From Lithodes maja (Eukaryota > Arthropoda > Malacostraca > Decapoda > Lithodidae): a DNA stretch of 64,000 nt. The position numbers and the translations under genes were made by a program. The notes beneath the pieces were generated by a model. That model was given only the letters and a program-made list of their open reading frames with translations. It made no database searches and was not told the origin of the DNA. Positions 44,401-54,206 of the stretch are shown one piece after another (position 1 is the stretch's first letter; each line of letters starts with the position of its first letter). The stretch covers positions 1 through 64,000 of the forward strand of contig JBAKBP010004269.1 of the NCBI GenBank assembly GCA_037953745.1, read 5' to 3'.

Positions 44401-47400
44401 GGCCGGGTGACCTTGTTGGAGTCAAGGAGTCTGTGTATTCGGTGTAGCTATATAACTCCATCAAGAAGGCCGGGTGACCTTGTTGGAGTCAAGGAGTCTG
44501 TGTGTTCTGTGTAGCTATATAACTCCATCAAGAAGGCCAGGTGACCTTGTTGGAGTCAAGGAGAGTGTGTGTTCTGTGTAGCTATATAACTCCATCAAGA
44601 AGGCCGGGTGACCATGTTGGAGTCAAGGAGTCTGTGTGTTCTGTGTAGCTATATAACTCCATCAAGAAGGCCAGATGACCTTGTTGGAGTCAAGGAGTCT
44701 GTGTGTTCTGTGTAACTATATAACTCCTTCAAGAAGGCCGGGTGACTTTGTTGGAGTCAAGGAGTCTGTGTGTTCTGTGTAGCTATATAACTCCATCAAG
44801 AAGGCCGGGTGACCTTGTTGGAGTCAAGGAGTCTGTGTGTTCTGTGTAGCTATATAACTCCATCAAGAAGGCAGGGTGACCTTGTTGGAGTCAAAGAGTC
44901 TGTGTGTTCTGTGTAGCTATATAACTCCATCAAGAAGGCCAGGTGACTTTGTTGGAGTCAAAGAGTCTATGTGTTCTGTGTAGCTTTATAACTCCATCAA
45001 GAAGGCCAGGTGACCTTGTTGGAGTCAAGGAGTCTGTGTGTTCTGTGTAGCTATATAACTCCATCAAGAAGGCTGGGTGACCTTGTTGGAGTCAAGGAGT
45101 CTGTGTGTTCTGTGTAGCTATATAACTCCATCAAAAGGCCAGGTGACCTTGTTGGAGTCAAGGAGTCTGTATGTCCTGTGTAGCTATATAACTCCATCAA
45201 GAAGGCCGGGTGACCATGTTGGAGTCAATGAGTCTGTGTGTTCTGTGTAGCTATATAACTCCATCAAGAAGGCCGGGTGACCTTGTTGGAGTCAAGGAGT
45301 CTGTGTGTTCTGTGTAGCTATATAACTCCATCAAGAAGGCAGGGTCACCTTGTTGGAGTCAAGGAGTCTGTGTGTTCTGTGTAGCTATATAACTCCATCA
45401 AGAAGGCCGGGTGACCTTGTTGGAGTCAAGGAGTCTGTGTGTTCTGTGTAGCTATATAACTCCATCAAGAAGGCCGGGTGACCTTGTTGGAGTCAAGGAG
45501 TCTGTGTATTCGGTGTAGCTATATAACTCCATCAAGAAGGCCGGGTGACCTTGTTGGAGTCAAGGAGTCTGTGTGTTCTGTCTAGCTTTATAACTCCATC
45601 AAGAAGGCCGGGTGACCTTGTTGGAGTCAAGGAGTCTGTGTGTTCTGTGTAGCTATATAACTCCATCAAGAAGGCCGGGTGATCTTGTTGGAGTCAAGGA
45701 GTCTGTGTGTTCTGTGTAGCTATATAACTCCACCAGGAAGGCCGGGTGACCTTGTTGGAGTCAAGGAGTCTGTGTGTTCTGTGTAGCTATATAACTCCAT
45801 CAAGAAGGCCGGGTGACCTTGTTGGAGTCAAGGAGTCTGTGTGTTCTGTGTAGCTATATAACTCCATCAAGAAGGCCGGGTGACCTTGTTGGAGTCAAGG
45901 AGTCTATGTGTTCTGTGTAGGTATATAACTCCATCAAGAAGGCAGGGTGACCTTGTTGGAGTCAAGGAGTCTGTGTGTTCTGTGTAGCTATATAACTCCA
46001 TCAAGAAGGCCGGGTGACCTTGTTGGAGTCAAGGAGTCTGTGTGTTCTGTGTAGCTATATAACTCCATCAAGAAGGCCGGGTGACCTTGTTGGAGTCAAG
46101 GAGTCTGCGTGTTCTGTGTAGCTATATAACTCCATCAAGAAGGCTGGGTGACCTTGTGGGATTCAAGGAGTCTGTGTGTTCTGTGTAGCTATATAACTCC
46201 ATCAAGAAGGTCGGGTGACCTTGTTGGAGTCAAGGAGTCTGTGTGTTCCGTGTAGCTATATAACTTCATCAAGAAGGTCGGGTGACCTTGTTGGAGTCAA
46301 AGAGTCTATGTGTTCTGTGTAGCTATATAACTCCATCAAGAATGCCGGGTGACCTTGTTGGAGTCAAGGAGTCTGTGTGTTCTGTGTAGTTATATAGCTC
46401 CATCAAGAAGGCCGGGTGACCTTGTTGGAGTCAAATAGTCTGTGTGTTCTGTGTAGCTATATAACTCCATCAAGAAGGCCGGGTGACCTTGTTGGAGTCA
46501 AGGAGTCTGTGTGTTCTGTGTAGCTATATAACTCCATCAAGATGGCCGGGTGACCTTGTTGGAGTCAAGGAGTCTGTGTGTTCTGTGTAGCTATATAACT
46601 CCATCAAGAAGGCCGGGTGACCTTGTTGGAGTGAAGGAGTCTGTGTGTTCTGTGTAGCTATATAACTCCATCAAGAAGGCCAGGTGACCTTGTTGGAGTC
46701 AAGGAGAGTGTGTGTTCTGTGTAGCTATATAACTCCATCAAGAAGGCCGGGTGACCATGTTGGAGTCAAGGAGTCTGTGTGTTCTATGTAGCTATATAAC
46801 TCCATCAAGAAGGCCAGGTGACCTTGTTGGAGTCAAGGAGTCTGTGTGTTCTGTGTAACTATATAACTCCATCAAGAAGGACGGGTGACTTTGTTGGAGT
46901 CAAGGAGTCTGTGTGTTCTGTGTAGCTTTATAACTCCATCAAGATGGCCGGGTGACCTTGTTGGAGTCAAGGAGTCTGTGTGTTCTGTGTAGCTATATAA
47001 CTCCATCAAGAAGGCCGGGTGACCTTGTTGGAGTCAAGGAGTCTGTGTGTTCTGTGTAGCTATATAACTCCATCAAGAAGGCCGGGTGACTTTGTTGGAG
47101 TCAAAGAGTCTATGTGTTCTGTGTAGCTATATAACTCCATCAAGAAGGCAGGGTGACCTTGTTGGAGTCAAGGAGTCTGTGTGTTCTGTGTAGCTATATA
47201 ACTCCATCAAGAAGGCCGGGTGACCCTGTTGGAGTCAAAGAGTCTGTGTGTTCTGTGTAGCTATATAACTCCATCAAGAAGGCCGGGTGACCTTGTTGGA
47301 GTCAAGGAGTCTGTGTGTTCTGTGTAGCTATATAACTCCATCAAGAAGGCCAGGTGACCTTGTTGGAGTCATGGAGTCTGTGTGTTCTGTGTAGCTATGT

Positions 47401-47597
47401 AACTCCATCAAGAAGGCCGGGTGACCTTGTTGGAGTCAAGGAGTCTGTGTGTTCTGTGTAGCTATGTAACTCCATCAAGAAGGCTGGGTGACCTTGTTGG
47501 AGTCAAGGAGTCTGTGTGTTCTGTGTAGCTATATAACTCCATCAAGAAGGCCGGGTGGCCTTGTTGGAGTCAAGGAGTATGTGTGTTCTGTGTAGCT
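38485..47597. repeat. 67-bp satellite array, middle block (about 136 units)
   Basis: The same 67-bp monomer as the left block, in the same orientation. It starts with CTAT (A3 right duplication) and ends with AGCT (B1 left duplication). Its first units copy the string found from 6826 in the left block. The motif CTTGGTGACC followed by GGACTCTGTG and ATAATACC at about 42261 repeats that at 9461. Some units carry small indels (for example GGGGTGACC near 41391, and a 2-bp loss at 42288). No gene is present. Confidence 0.98.
47594..47597. repeat. Target site duplication of B1, left copy (AGCT)
   Basis: AGCT precedes the 5' LTR and recurs at 56069-56072 after the 3' LTR. In the satellite it is part of GTAGCTATATAAC, two bases before the CTAT used by A-type elements. 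Confidence 0.9.
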
Positions 47598-47840
47598 TGT
47601 GATGCATGTCGAGTGTGAGCATGCTGTACAGAACGCCCAGTCATGCCCCACTCTCGCTAGGATCGTCAGGGCAGGAACTTTGGCTGTAGTCTGTGTAGAG
47701 TTTCCTAACTTAGTTCATGTGAGCCGTTGTACTATAAGTATTATGAATATGTATTTTGTTTTCATCTGAGTCAACGAGTTCTATTTTATATCATTAGTTA
47801 TAAGTATTGTGTATAAAACTTATTTGTAATGATGAGAGGA

Positions 47841-48002
47841 GAGAGAGAGATTACGTAACGGGGGTCAGTGAGTGCGCCATGCGGGAGGTGGGCCTAACTC
47901 ACTAGCACTCCCTCCTCCCTCCTCCCCCTCAGTGCGTGGGAAAGCCTTTGTCTATCCCAGATTGAGAGAGATAAATTACGTAATGATTGTCAGTGGGCGG
48001 TC
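47841..48002 (+). promoter_or_regulatory. Duplicated enhancer-like module in B LTR
   Basis: Two similar modules lie about 125 bp apart. Each has a GA-rich run, then the palindrome TTACGTAA (47851-47858 and 47976-47983), then GTCAGTG with a G/C-rich tail (a GGGCGG box at 47995-48000 in the second). TTACGTAA is a good site for bZIP-type factors. Both lie upstream of the TATA box, and the arrangement is conserved in the 3' LTR and in the left LTR copy. Function is inferred. Confidence 0.5.
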
Positions 48003-48038
48003 CTTAGTTGTTTACGATATGCTCACTAGAGGGCCGAG

Positions 48039-48047
48039 TATAAAAAG
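48039..48047 (+). promoter_or_regulatory. TATA box of B LTR
   Basis: TATAAAAAG lies downstream of the enhancer-like module and the GC box. Equivalent boxes are at 54648 in the 3' LTR and at 1571-1579 (reverse) in the left copy. Transcription would be expected to start about 30 bp downstream. Confidence 0.6.
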
Positions 48048-49461
48048 GGAAGTCTCGCCACATTTTCTTCAGAACTCATTAGGCAGAGCGACTTCTCATT
48101 TCCCTTGATAACTATAGACATTCTTCTGACTGATGTGAACTTTCTCTACTATCTGTACCGCCTTTTTTCCTCTTTTCCCGACCCTTTTTAACCTCAATGA
48201 TCCCTTTGGTGCAGAGCTAGTCAGCCAACGTATTATCGCTTGAGTTCTCACTAGATATATGCCTATTAGATAGCCTATTTTGGAAGGGATAACTAGAATA
48301 GGATTGATTAATGTTTGTTGCACTCGTATATGCATTTCCCTGTGTATTATTATTATTGTTCCTGTTTTCTGCTGGTCTAGGTAATGCTAGACTGGGATAA
48401 GGCTACTGGTGTTGTGATTCCCGATGTGTACTAGATTTTGTTGAACCTGTACAATCGCAACGGAGACGTGGGAAGCCTAGGTGGTCTTTCTGACTGTGTA
48501 CCTTGTGAGTTTAGCACTGTGTTGCGAGTGAGGGCTTTTGCCTCTGCCACCCAACACTGTGCTAACTCGGTTGCTTTGACTTTGAGAGGATCGCCAGGAG
48601 AGAACCAGATACTAGTGATCTGGATCTCTCAAGAGAGCATCCCGTCAATTAACGTAATTTGGCCGCACAGCCTTAAGGACCTCGCTAGGCTACGAGCCGC
48701 TTGCTCAGCCATTGTTTCCTAGCCTACTACATCCCAGCTAGACTTTGCTCGATCAGCAGATACAGAATAGTATTGAAGCTTTCCTTATGTATGATATTGT
48801 TTAAGCACTATTGATTTCATGTGTTGCACGCTTAGCTACTTTTGTGATTAGTGGCCCACGAGCACAATCCGAGTAGGCTATTGCCGGTGCATTGGCGGAG
48901 TACTTCTTTTTAATGTTTGCCAGTTACTATTGCCTATTCTTATAATTCTTCTTATATCAATTTAAACCTTTAATGATACTTAATTGCCAGTGTGTTGCTT
49001 ATTGAATTGCTGTTCAAAATCCGATACGTACTTCTTACGAGCATCCGAGAAGCATCTAACTTTTTCAGAAGATTCCTTGCTCGATGCTCAAGGACTATTG
49101 ATTAACGTAACGTAATAGTGCCGATCCGAAGTAGAGGGTGGAGGACTTCTTAAGTTCTTAGTCAAGGGTGGATTACTTCGGCTTCGGCCAACACTATTCT
49201 TTGGTGTTGTTGTGTCTTACTTCTTTGTTTGATTGTTGACCAGACTAGATAATTCCTGTCTCTTTATTAGTCTGTTGTTGAACACTAGTACCGAGTTCTT
49301 ATATACCCCGTTATAGCAGATCGAACTCTGGAGGGTATTGGTGTTTTTTGTTCGGCTGGCAGTACTCAGGGTTTGGGATCGTGTGTTTCCGTTGTGGCAG
49401 CGAGCCGTACTCGAGTCCTGATTGAGAGCCCTGGTGTACCTGAGTGCCAGGTCGTAACAAA

Positions 49462-49473
49462 TGGCGACCTTGC
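49462..49473 (+). promoter_or_regulatory. B1 primer-binding site
   Basis: TGGCGACCTTGC starts two bases after the 5' LTR and is the same 12-base core as in A1 and A3. Confidence 0.78.
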
Positions 49474-49671
49474 TTAGGATTTTGTGAACAGTATAAATTT
49501 TTGCAGAGTTGTACAACATTTGTTTGTTTGTATTTTAGCGTGCATATTGAAGAATATTTTTTTTGTATGGCAATTAGTAGAGCATTTAAGAGACTCCAGT
49601 TAATTTAGTAATTAGTGCTTGCATAGGAAGTTTAACACTTTTGTCTCGAGAATTTTTTTGTGGACTTCAGT

Positions 49672-50094
49672 ATGTCGTGCCCTAGCACTGACGATGAGCG
49701 AGAGATGCCATTTGAAGAGGTGCCGTTAGTAACCAGTGAGGAGGATGCTAGAGTTTTTGTGAGTAAGCGGTACCATGTGACGGAGGAGAGGCTGACTGGG
49801 GTGGATGTTTATGGCTTGCACCTGATAGCCAAGGTTTTGGGCATTTCCAATGTAGTAGGGATGTCCAAGGGGGAGCTGATTTCCTGGGTGTTCGTGGGCG
49901 ACATGGGGTTTCGGAGGAGAGGGCGTTTGGAGGGGTTCCTCCCCAGATCCCCTCTCACTCGACTCCCACAGTGCCGTCCACTCAGTTACCGGAGGTTAGC
50001 ACTCTCCCACAGAGGGATAAGAATTGGCAGATTGGAGTGCCCTCGGGTGGTGCACACGGTGGTTCCCCAGTTTTTGCCCCCCCTCCTTCAGTAG
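49672..50094 (+). CDS. B1 Gag N-terminal part, frameshifted
   Basis: This frame starts at an ATG with A at -3 (AGTATGTCG) that aligns with the second ATG of the A-type gag. Its first 75-80 residues match the A Gag N-terminus (for example EERLTGVDVYGLHLIAKVLG against EQRLQAIDCYGLRCLATVLG). After about 49905-49930 similarity switches to the next reading frame, and this frame runs on as unrelated sequence to a stop at 50092. The shift equals a one-base loss. I found no canonical slippery heptamer in register, so it is more likely a mutation than programmed frameshifting. A GTG at 49660 opens the frame but is not a credible eukaryotic start. Confidence 0.7.
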   Translation: MSCPSTDDEREMPFEEVPLVTSEEDARVFVSKRYHVTEERLTGVDVYGLHLIAKVLGISNVVGMSKGELISWVFVGDMGFRRRGRLEGFLPRSPLTRLPQCRPLSYRRLALSHRGIRIGRLECPRVVHTVVPQFLPPLLQ

Positions 50095-53000
50095 TGGCAG
50101 CTCCCTCTTCCTGCCTGTCTCCAGATATGGTATTTAAACTTGAGCTTGCTAAGATTGAGGCTAGAAGGCAAGAGAATGAGACTAGGAGGCATGAGATTGA
50201 GGTTAGGAGGCAAGAGAATGAGACTAGGAGGCACGAGGCTGAGCTTAGGTACGACTCAGAGAAATATTGTGCTCAATTAGATTTAGATAAGACTCGTGCA
50301 GAGTCGACAGGGACTCGGATGGGCCGTGAGGGCCAAGTAAGAGAACAGTCCTTGTCCCACTTAGTCAAATTGGTGCCGGTATTTAGTGAAACTGAAGTCA
50401 CAGAATTTTGTAATCGTTTTGAGAAGAAGTGTAGGGAGCATAATTGGCCTGAAGAGAAGTGGGCAGCTCTAGTCTCCTCAAGACTTACGGGTAAGGGTCT
50501 GAAGGCTTATGATGCACTGCCTTTAGAGTCTTGCATTGACTACCCAGTATTGAAGAGAGCTGTCCTACGGGCATACGAGTTGCAACCAGAAACATATCGA
50601 TTGAAGTTTCGGGGTGTTACAAAGACTAGGGAGGCGACCTTTCTTGAACATGCCCGGGACTTAAAAGATGCACTTACAAACTGGACACGTTCTGAGAAAG
50701 CTGAGACGGCCGAACAGTTGACTGAGCTGTTTCTGCTCGAGCAGTTTTATAAGTGTACTGGTGCAGAAATGACTTTAACTATTAAAGAAAAGCAACCAAA
50801 AACTCTACAGGAGGCAGCTGAGATGGCTGACCTCCGGCTATCACTAATTCGTGGGTGCGGGTCTGCCCAGCGTAGTGAGGCAGGTAACAAGGGGCGTGAT
50901 GCCCCACCCCCCCGAGTTAGTGATATACATTATGCAAACAAGTACAAGAGCCATGATACCAAGACTGACCACAAGACTAGCACCGTCCCATTTAAGAAGG
51001 GGCCGGGCCCTTCCCAGTACCAAGGGAAGCCCAAAGGGGAGTTGGAGTGTTATCATTGTCATGAAAAGGGGCACTTTGCAAGAGTCTGTCCTAGCAAACC
51101 ACCTACAGCAGCTGTGTCTTTGGCCTGCAACATTGGTGTGTCTCCGAAGTCATCTGAGTTTGCCCGGGGCAGTTCGTCAGAGGCTGAGGCACAGCCAATG
51201 CAGAAGCACCTGGGAGGCTCGAACCCTGCTCAGGATGTTTTTTGCGACCATAGAGGGCGGGGTTGCGTGATGTGGGCGGGGCGCAAGAATGGAGTAGAGG
51301 TCTTGCGAGATACAGGTGCTTCCCAGACTCTGATGAACAACTTGACTGGCTACCCTATAAACGCGGCTCGGGTGGTAGTGGTGCAGGGTATTAATGCAAC
51401 TCGGTCATACCCGCTGGTGCGGTTGGAGTTGGAGGTGGATGGTGTGGCACGTGAATTGGATGTCGGGATTGTGGAGAAACTGCCAGTGGAGGGCATCGAC
51501 CTTCTTCTCGGCAACGACTTTGCAATGCCCGCTTCTGAGGTTCTACCCTTAGTCGTTGCCGAGAGGCCGGCCGACGTGAGTAGGGAAGAGCAAGAGTGGG
51601 TTGAGCGGTGCCAGACACAACCCATGGCGTGTGTTGTCACCCGAGCTCGGGCAGCTAAAGTGTCACAGCCTAGTCCTCCGTCTTCAGACCAGCGGAAGAA
51701 CGATCAACTGGAGGAGGCTAAAGCTGGAGTTGGTTTTAAGAGTTTTGACTCGGCGGCTCTCCCGGGTGATTCAGTATTGGCACCTATGTTGGAGTCTGGA
51801 GAGGCCCCAGGACCTGTCACAGCTAGTGAGGAAGTAGGGCAGGAAGAGACTCCGAGGCAGCAACGTTACACACGGAGAGAAAAAAGGGTTGCTCAGTTTG
51901 ATATTGGGGGAGGACTTGGGTTGCTTCGGAAGCATCTAGACAGGTTGGTTCCCTCAGATATTTGCAAACTGCAGTTGGAGGATCCGGAAGTTCAGAAGTG
52001 TGGTAATGGTGCTGTCGAGATGAAACACGAGGACGGGGAAGCATGTCATGTGAACCTGTTGGAGGAGTTTGTGAGGCAACCACCTGAGCAGCCTACTGTC
52101 CCTGCGTTGGTCTGCCGCGGCCAAGGTGGAGAAGGAGAGGGGGGCAGTAGGGCACAGGTGGAGGAGAGTAGGGATTGTCATGTCTCGGCGGAGCAGTGGG
52201 CGGGGGACACGAGTCTGGTGGCTGTGGAAGCGCTAGAGCACCTGCCTGAGCAGCAGTGTGCAGCACTCCAGCACCAGCTCGGTTCATACCCCACTGGTCG
52301 TGCCGAGCCCCTGAGTCTCACAACTCGGGCGGTGCAAGATGTTCCGCGGGCAGGTCACGTGAATGTTGAAAGACCGTTAGCCTCGTTGTTTCGGTGGTTC
52401 AAGGTGGGCGACGAGGCTTTGGCATGGTTGCCAGGTCAGGGTCGACCCATGGCTGCCAAGGGTGGTGGTCAAAAGGAGGACATTGAGCAGATTGGTGAGG
52501 TTGTCTGTGGAGTGGATGTGCCCGGTCGTCACATAGCCTCCCAATGCTGCTCTAGTCTAATGCAACAGCCCTACCATAGACCGACTGTATCTGGCCATGT
52601 CTCTAAAAGCGGTGATGCTGAGCAGGCAGATGTCGTCACAAGGAATGCGGGGGTGCGCATGTACGGTATCGGCGGGGAAGCCTTAGCAATAATGAACTAT
52701 GGGAGTGACTGCACAGGTGGTACTGACTGTCCCTCTCATGACCTGGCTGTTCTAGGGACGAAGGTGGAGAAGGAGGGAGACTACAGGTTAGAAGCTGCGG
52801 TCTCGGCTGGGTTGTGGGAGGGCACTAGGCATGTTGTTCGTGGAGACAGTGCAAGGCAGTTGTTTACTAGGCTATGGCAGTACTTTCGCATGTTTGTTGC
52901 TTCTCCAGGCCTGATGTATGGGGTAGAATCCGACATGCAGGCTGGAGATAGTGCAAGGCTCAGTTTAATTCCCTACCGTATAAATCCTGCTCGACAGCCT

Positions 53001-53711
53001 ATGGTGCAAACAGAGCTGGATTACGTGTGGACGAAGGGTCTGAGGGATAAGGAATGTCGTGAGTGGTCGTTGCCTGTAACTTTGCAACCGGTGTTAAGTG
53101 GCAAGATCAGTGAGTGTGTTGATTGCGAGAGTGTGTGTGCATTATCCCTGACAGACGCCTATTCCATATCAAGAGTTGACGACACCATAGACCGCCTCGG
53201 GGCTGCATCGCCTATCACAAAGGTGGATTTAGTGAGGGGTTGCTGGCAGGTACCTTTGTCCGAGCGTGCTAAAGAGGTATGTGGTTTTGTTGTGGATGGG
53301 AGTACCTACCGGTGCAATGTTATGCCTTACGGACTTAAGAATGCACCAGCAACGTTTCAGAACCTGATGAATGAAATTGTAAAGGACGATGATGGGCTGG
53401 AGCATCCTGTTAGTTTCTGCTCGGAGAAGTACAATTCGGCCCAGGGGAGCTGCTCTGTTGTCGAGGAGGAGCTGCTGGCGGTTGTGCTTGCGCTGGGGCA
53501 TTTCGAGGTCTATGTTCCAGCCTATGGTCCGGTCATTGTAGTTTACCCAGATCATCACCCTCTCAAGTTCTTGGACCAGTTTCACAATCGGAATATGAGG
53601 CTGACCAGGTGGTCACTAAGGTTATGGGTATATAACCTGGACATAAGCCATATTGCCGGTTGTGACAACGTGGTTGCAGATGGTCGTTCAAGGGTATATG
53701 ATCCTGGGTAG
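49971..53711 (+). CDS. B1 Gag-PR-truncated Pol, lacking integrase core and RT catalytic YLDD
   Basis: A long open frame (1246 codons as bounded) homologous to A Gag-Pol. Homology begins upstream of 49971 in this frame; the first ATG inside is at 50127. Present: an E/R-rich coiled coil with repeated RRQENETRRHE-like units, a SCAN-like capsid part (W at 50682), a CCHC knuckle (about residue 360), and DTGA protease (about 447). After GAVEMKHEDGEA (about 52042) the frame jumps directly to CHVNLLEEF, deleting the integrase. It then carries a short degenerate integrase-like patch (DVPRAGHVNV...), a second diverged copy of the integrase-RT linker, and RT with the first catalytic Asp (about 1086). 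It jumps again after NLMNEI (about 53379) to the RNase H C-terminal part, losing YLDD. RNase H TDHH reads PDHH. The deletions keep the frame, so Gag and protease could still be made, but not active integrase or RT. Confidence 0.85.
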   Translation: MPSTQLPEVSTLPQRDKNWQIGVPSGGAHGGSPVFAPPPSVVAAPSSCLSPDMVFKLELAKIEARRQENETRRHEIEVRRQENETRRHEAELRYDSEKYCAQLDLDKTRAESTGTRMGREGQVREQSLSHLVKLVPVFSETEVTEFCNRFEKKCREHNWPEEKWAALVSSRLTGKGLKAYDALPLESCIDYPVLKRAVLRAYELQPETYRLKFRGVTKTREATFLEHARDLKDALTNWTRSEKAETAEQLTELFLLEQFYKCTGAEMTLTIKEKQPKTLQEAAEMADLRLSLIRGCGSAQRSEAGNKGRDAPPPRVSDIHYANKYKSHDTKTDHKTSTVPFKKGPGPSQYQGKPKGELECYHCHEKGHFARVCPSKPPTAAVSLACNIGVSPKSSEFARGSSSEAEAQPMQKHLGGSNPAQDVFCDHRGRGCVMWAGRKNGVEVLRDTGASQTLMNNLTGYPINAARVVVVQGINATRSYPLVRLELEVDGVARELDVGIVEKLPVEGIDLLLGNDFAMPASEVLPLVVAERPADVSREEQEWVERCQTQPMACVVTRARAAKVSQPSPPSSDQRKNDQLEEAKAGVGFKSFDSAALPGDSVLAPMLESGEAPGPVTASEEVGQEETPRQQRYTRREKRVAQFDIGGGLGLLRKHLDRLVPSDICKLQLEDPEVQKCGNGAVEMKHEDGEACHVNLLEEFVRQPPEQPTVPALVCRGQGGEGEGGSRAQVEESRDCHVSAEQWAGDTSLVAVEALEHLPEQQCAALQHQLGSYPTGRAEPLSLTTRAVQDVPRAGHVNVERPLASLFRWFKVGDEALAWLPGQGRPMAAKGGGQKEDIEQIGEVVCGVDVPGRHIASQCCSSLMQQPYHRPTVSGHVSKSGDAEQADVVTRNAGVRMYGIGGEALAIMNYGSDCTGGTDCPSHDLAVLGTKVEKEGDYRLEAAVSAGLWEGTRHVVRGDSARQLFTRLWQYFRMFVASPGLMYGVESDMQAGDSARLSLIPYRINPARQPMVQTELDYVWTKGLRDKECREWSLPVTLQPVLSGKISECVDCESVCALSLTDAYSISRVDDTIDRLGAASPITKVDLVRGCWQVPLSERAKEVCGFVVDGSTYRCNVMPYGLKNAPATFQNLMNEIVKDDDGLEHPVSFCSEKYNSAQGSCSVVEEELLAVVLALGHFEVYVPAYGPVIVVYPDHHPLKFLDQFHNRNMRLTRWSLRLWVYNLDISHIAGCDNVVADGRSRVYDPG

Positions 53712-54195
53712 ATTGACACACAGGTAGCCTCCTGCTTTAGTTTGAATAGTATTTTGCGCTTGGTGCTTGTTGGCTCGCGGTTGTAGCCCAGCGTATTGGG
53801 TCGTAAAGCAGGAGTTGAGCGTTTGGTATAGAAGAAAATAGGCTGCCCTTATAGTGCAGCCGGGAAAAACATATTAAAAATATAAAAATCATAAAAAAAC
53901 TCTTTCTTTTTTGATATAGCTAATTGTATAAGTTTGTCATAGCCTATTGAGTTTGAGTAGTCCACGAACTATCAAACGGCTGAGCTGCTGTAAGCTCGCT
54001 CTGGGAGCATGATATTGTGTCTTTTTTGCTATTGGTGGGAGGAGTTATAAAATGTGATTTTTTTTTTTTTTTTTAATAAGATGTGTTTTGGTGATAAACT
54101 CAGCTTTGTTTTAGTGCCATGCGGTCGCTGGGTGTGAGGGGCTTGATGGGGTTCTGTGTGTGTCAGATTTTAGCTCAGGGTTGAGCAAGTAAAAT
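53712..54195 (+). other. B1 3' untranslated region
   Basis: About 480 bp between the pol stop and the polypurine tract, with no gene. It contains an A-rich stretch at about 53866-53910 and a run of T near 54057-54074. It is longer than the 280-bp counterpart in A elements. Confidence 0.7.
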
Positions 54196-54206
54196 CTTGG
54201 GGGAGG
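54196..54206 (+). promoter_or_regulatory. B1 polypurine tract
   Basis: CTTGGGGGAGG directly precedes the 3' LTR. It resembles the A-type tract CTTGGGGGGGC, consistent with a common origin. Confidence 0.8.

Larger units (their letters stand above)
47598..49459 (+). repeat. B1 5' LTR
   Basis: 1862 bp from TGTGATGCATGTC to CGTAACA. The start reads GAT here and GAC in the 3' LTR. Promoter-like elements are at 47851-48047. A 94-codon frame at 48438-48722 recurs in every B LTR copy but shows no known domain and is more likely LTR sequence without coding role. Confidence 0.95.

Noticed and set aside
48438..48722. 94-codon open frame in B-type LTRs (also at 895 reverse and 55047)
   Set aside because: It recurs with the LTR and shows no recognisable motif. 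In the left copy it changes as freely as the surrounding LTR.
49971..50094. Programmed -1 frameshift site in the B1 gag overlap
   Set aside because: The CCCCCCC run at 50077-50083 and the GGGGTTT at 49905-49911 do not form a slippery heptamer in the correct register, and homology to A1 places the switch upstream near 49905-49930. A simple base loss fits better.
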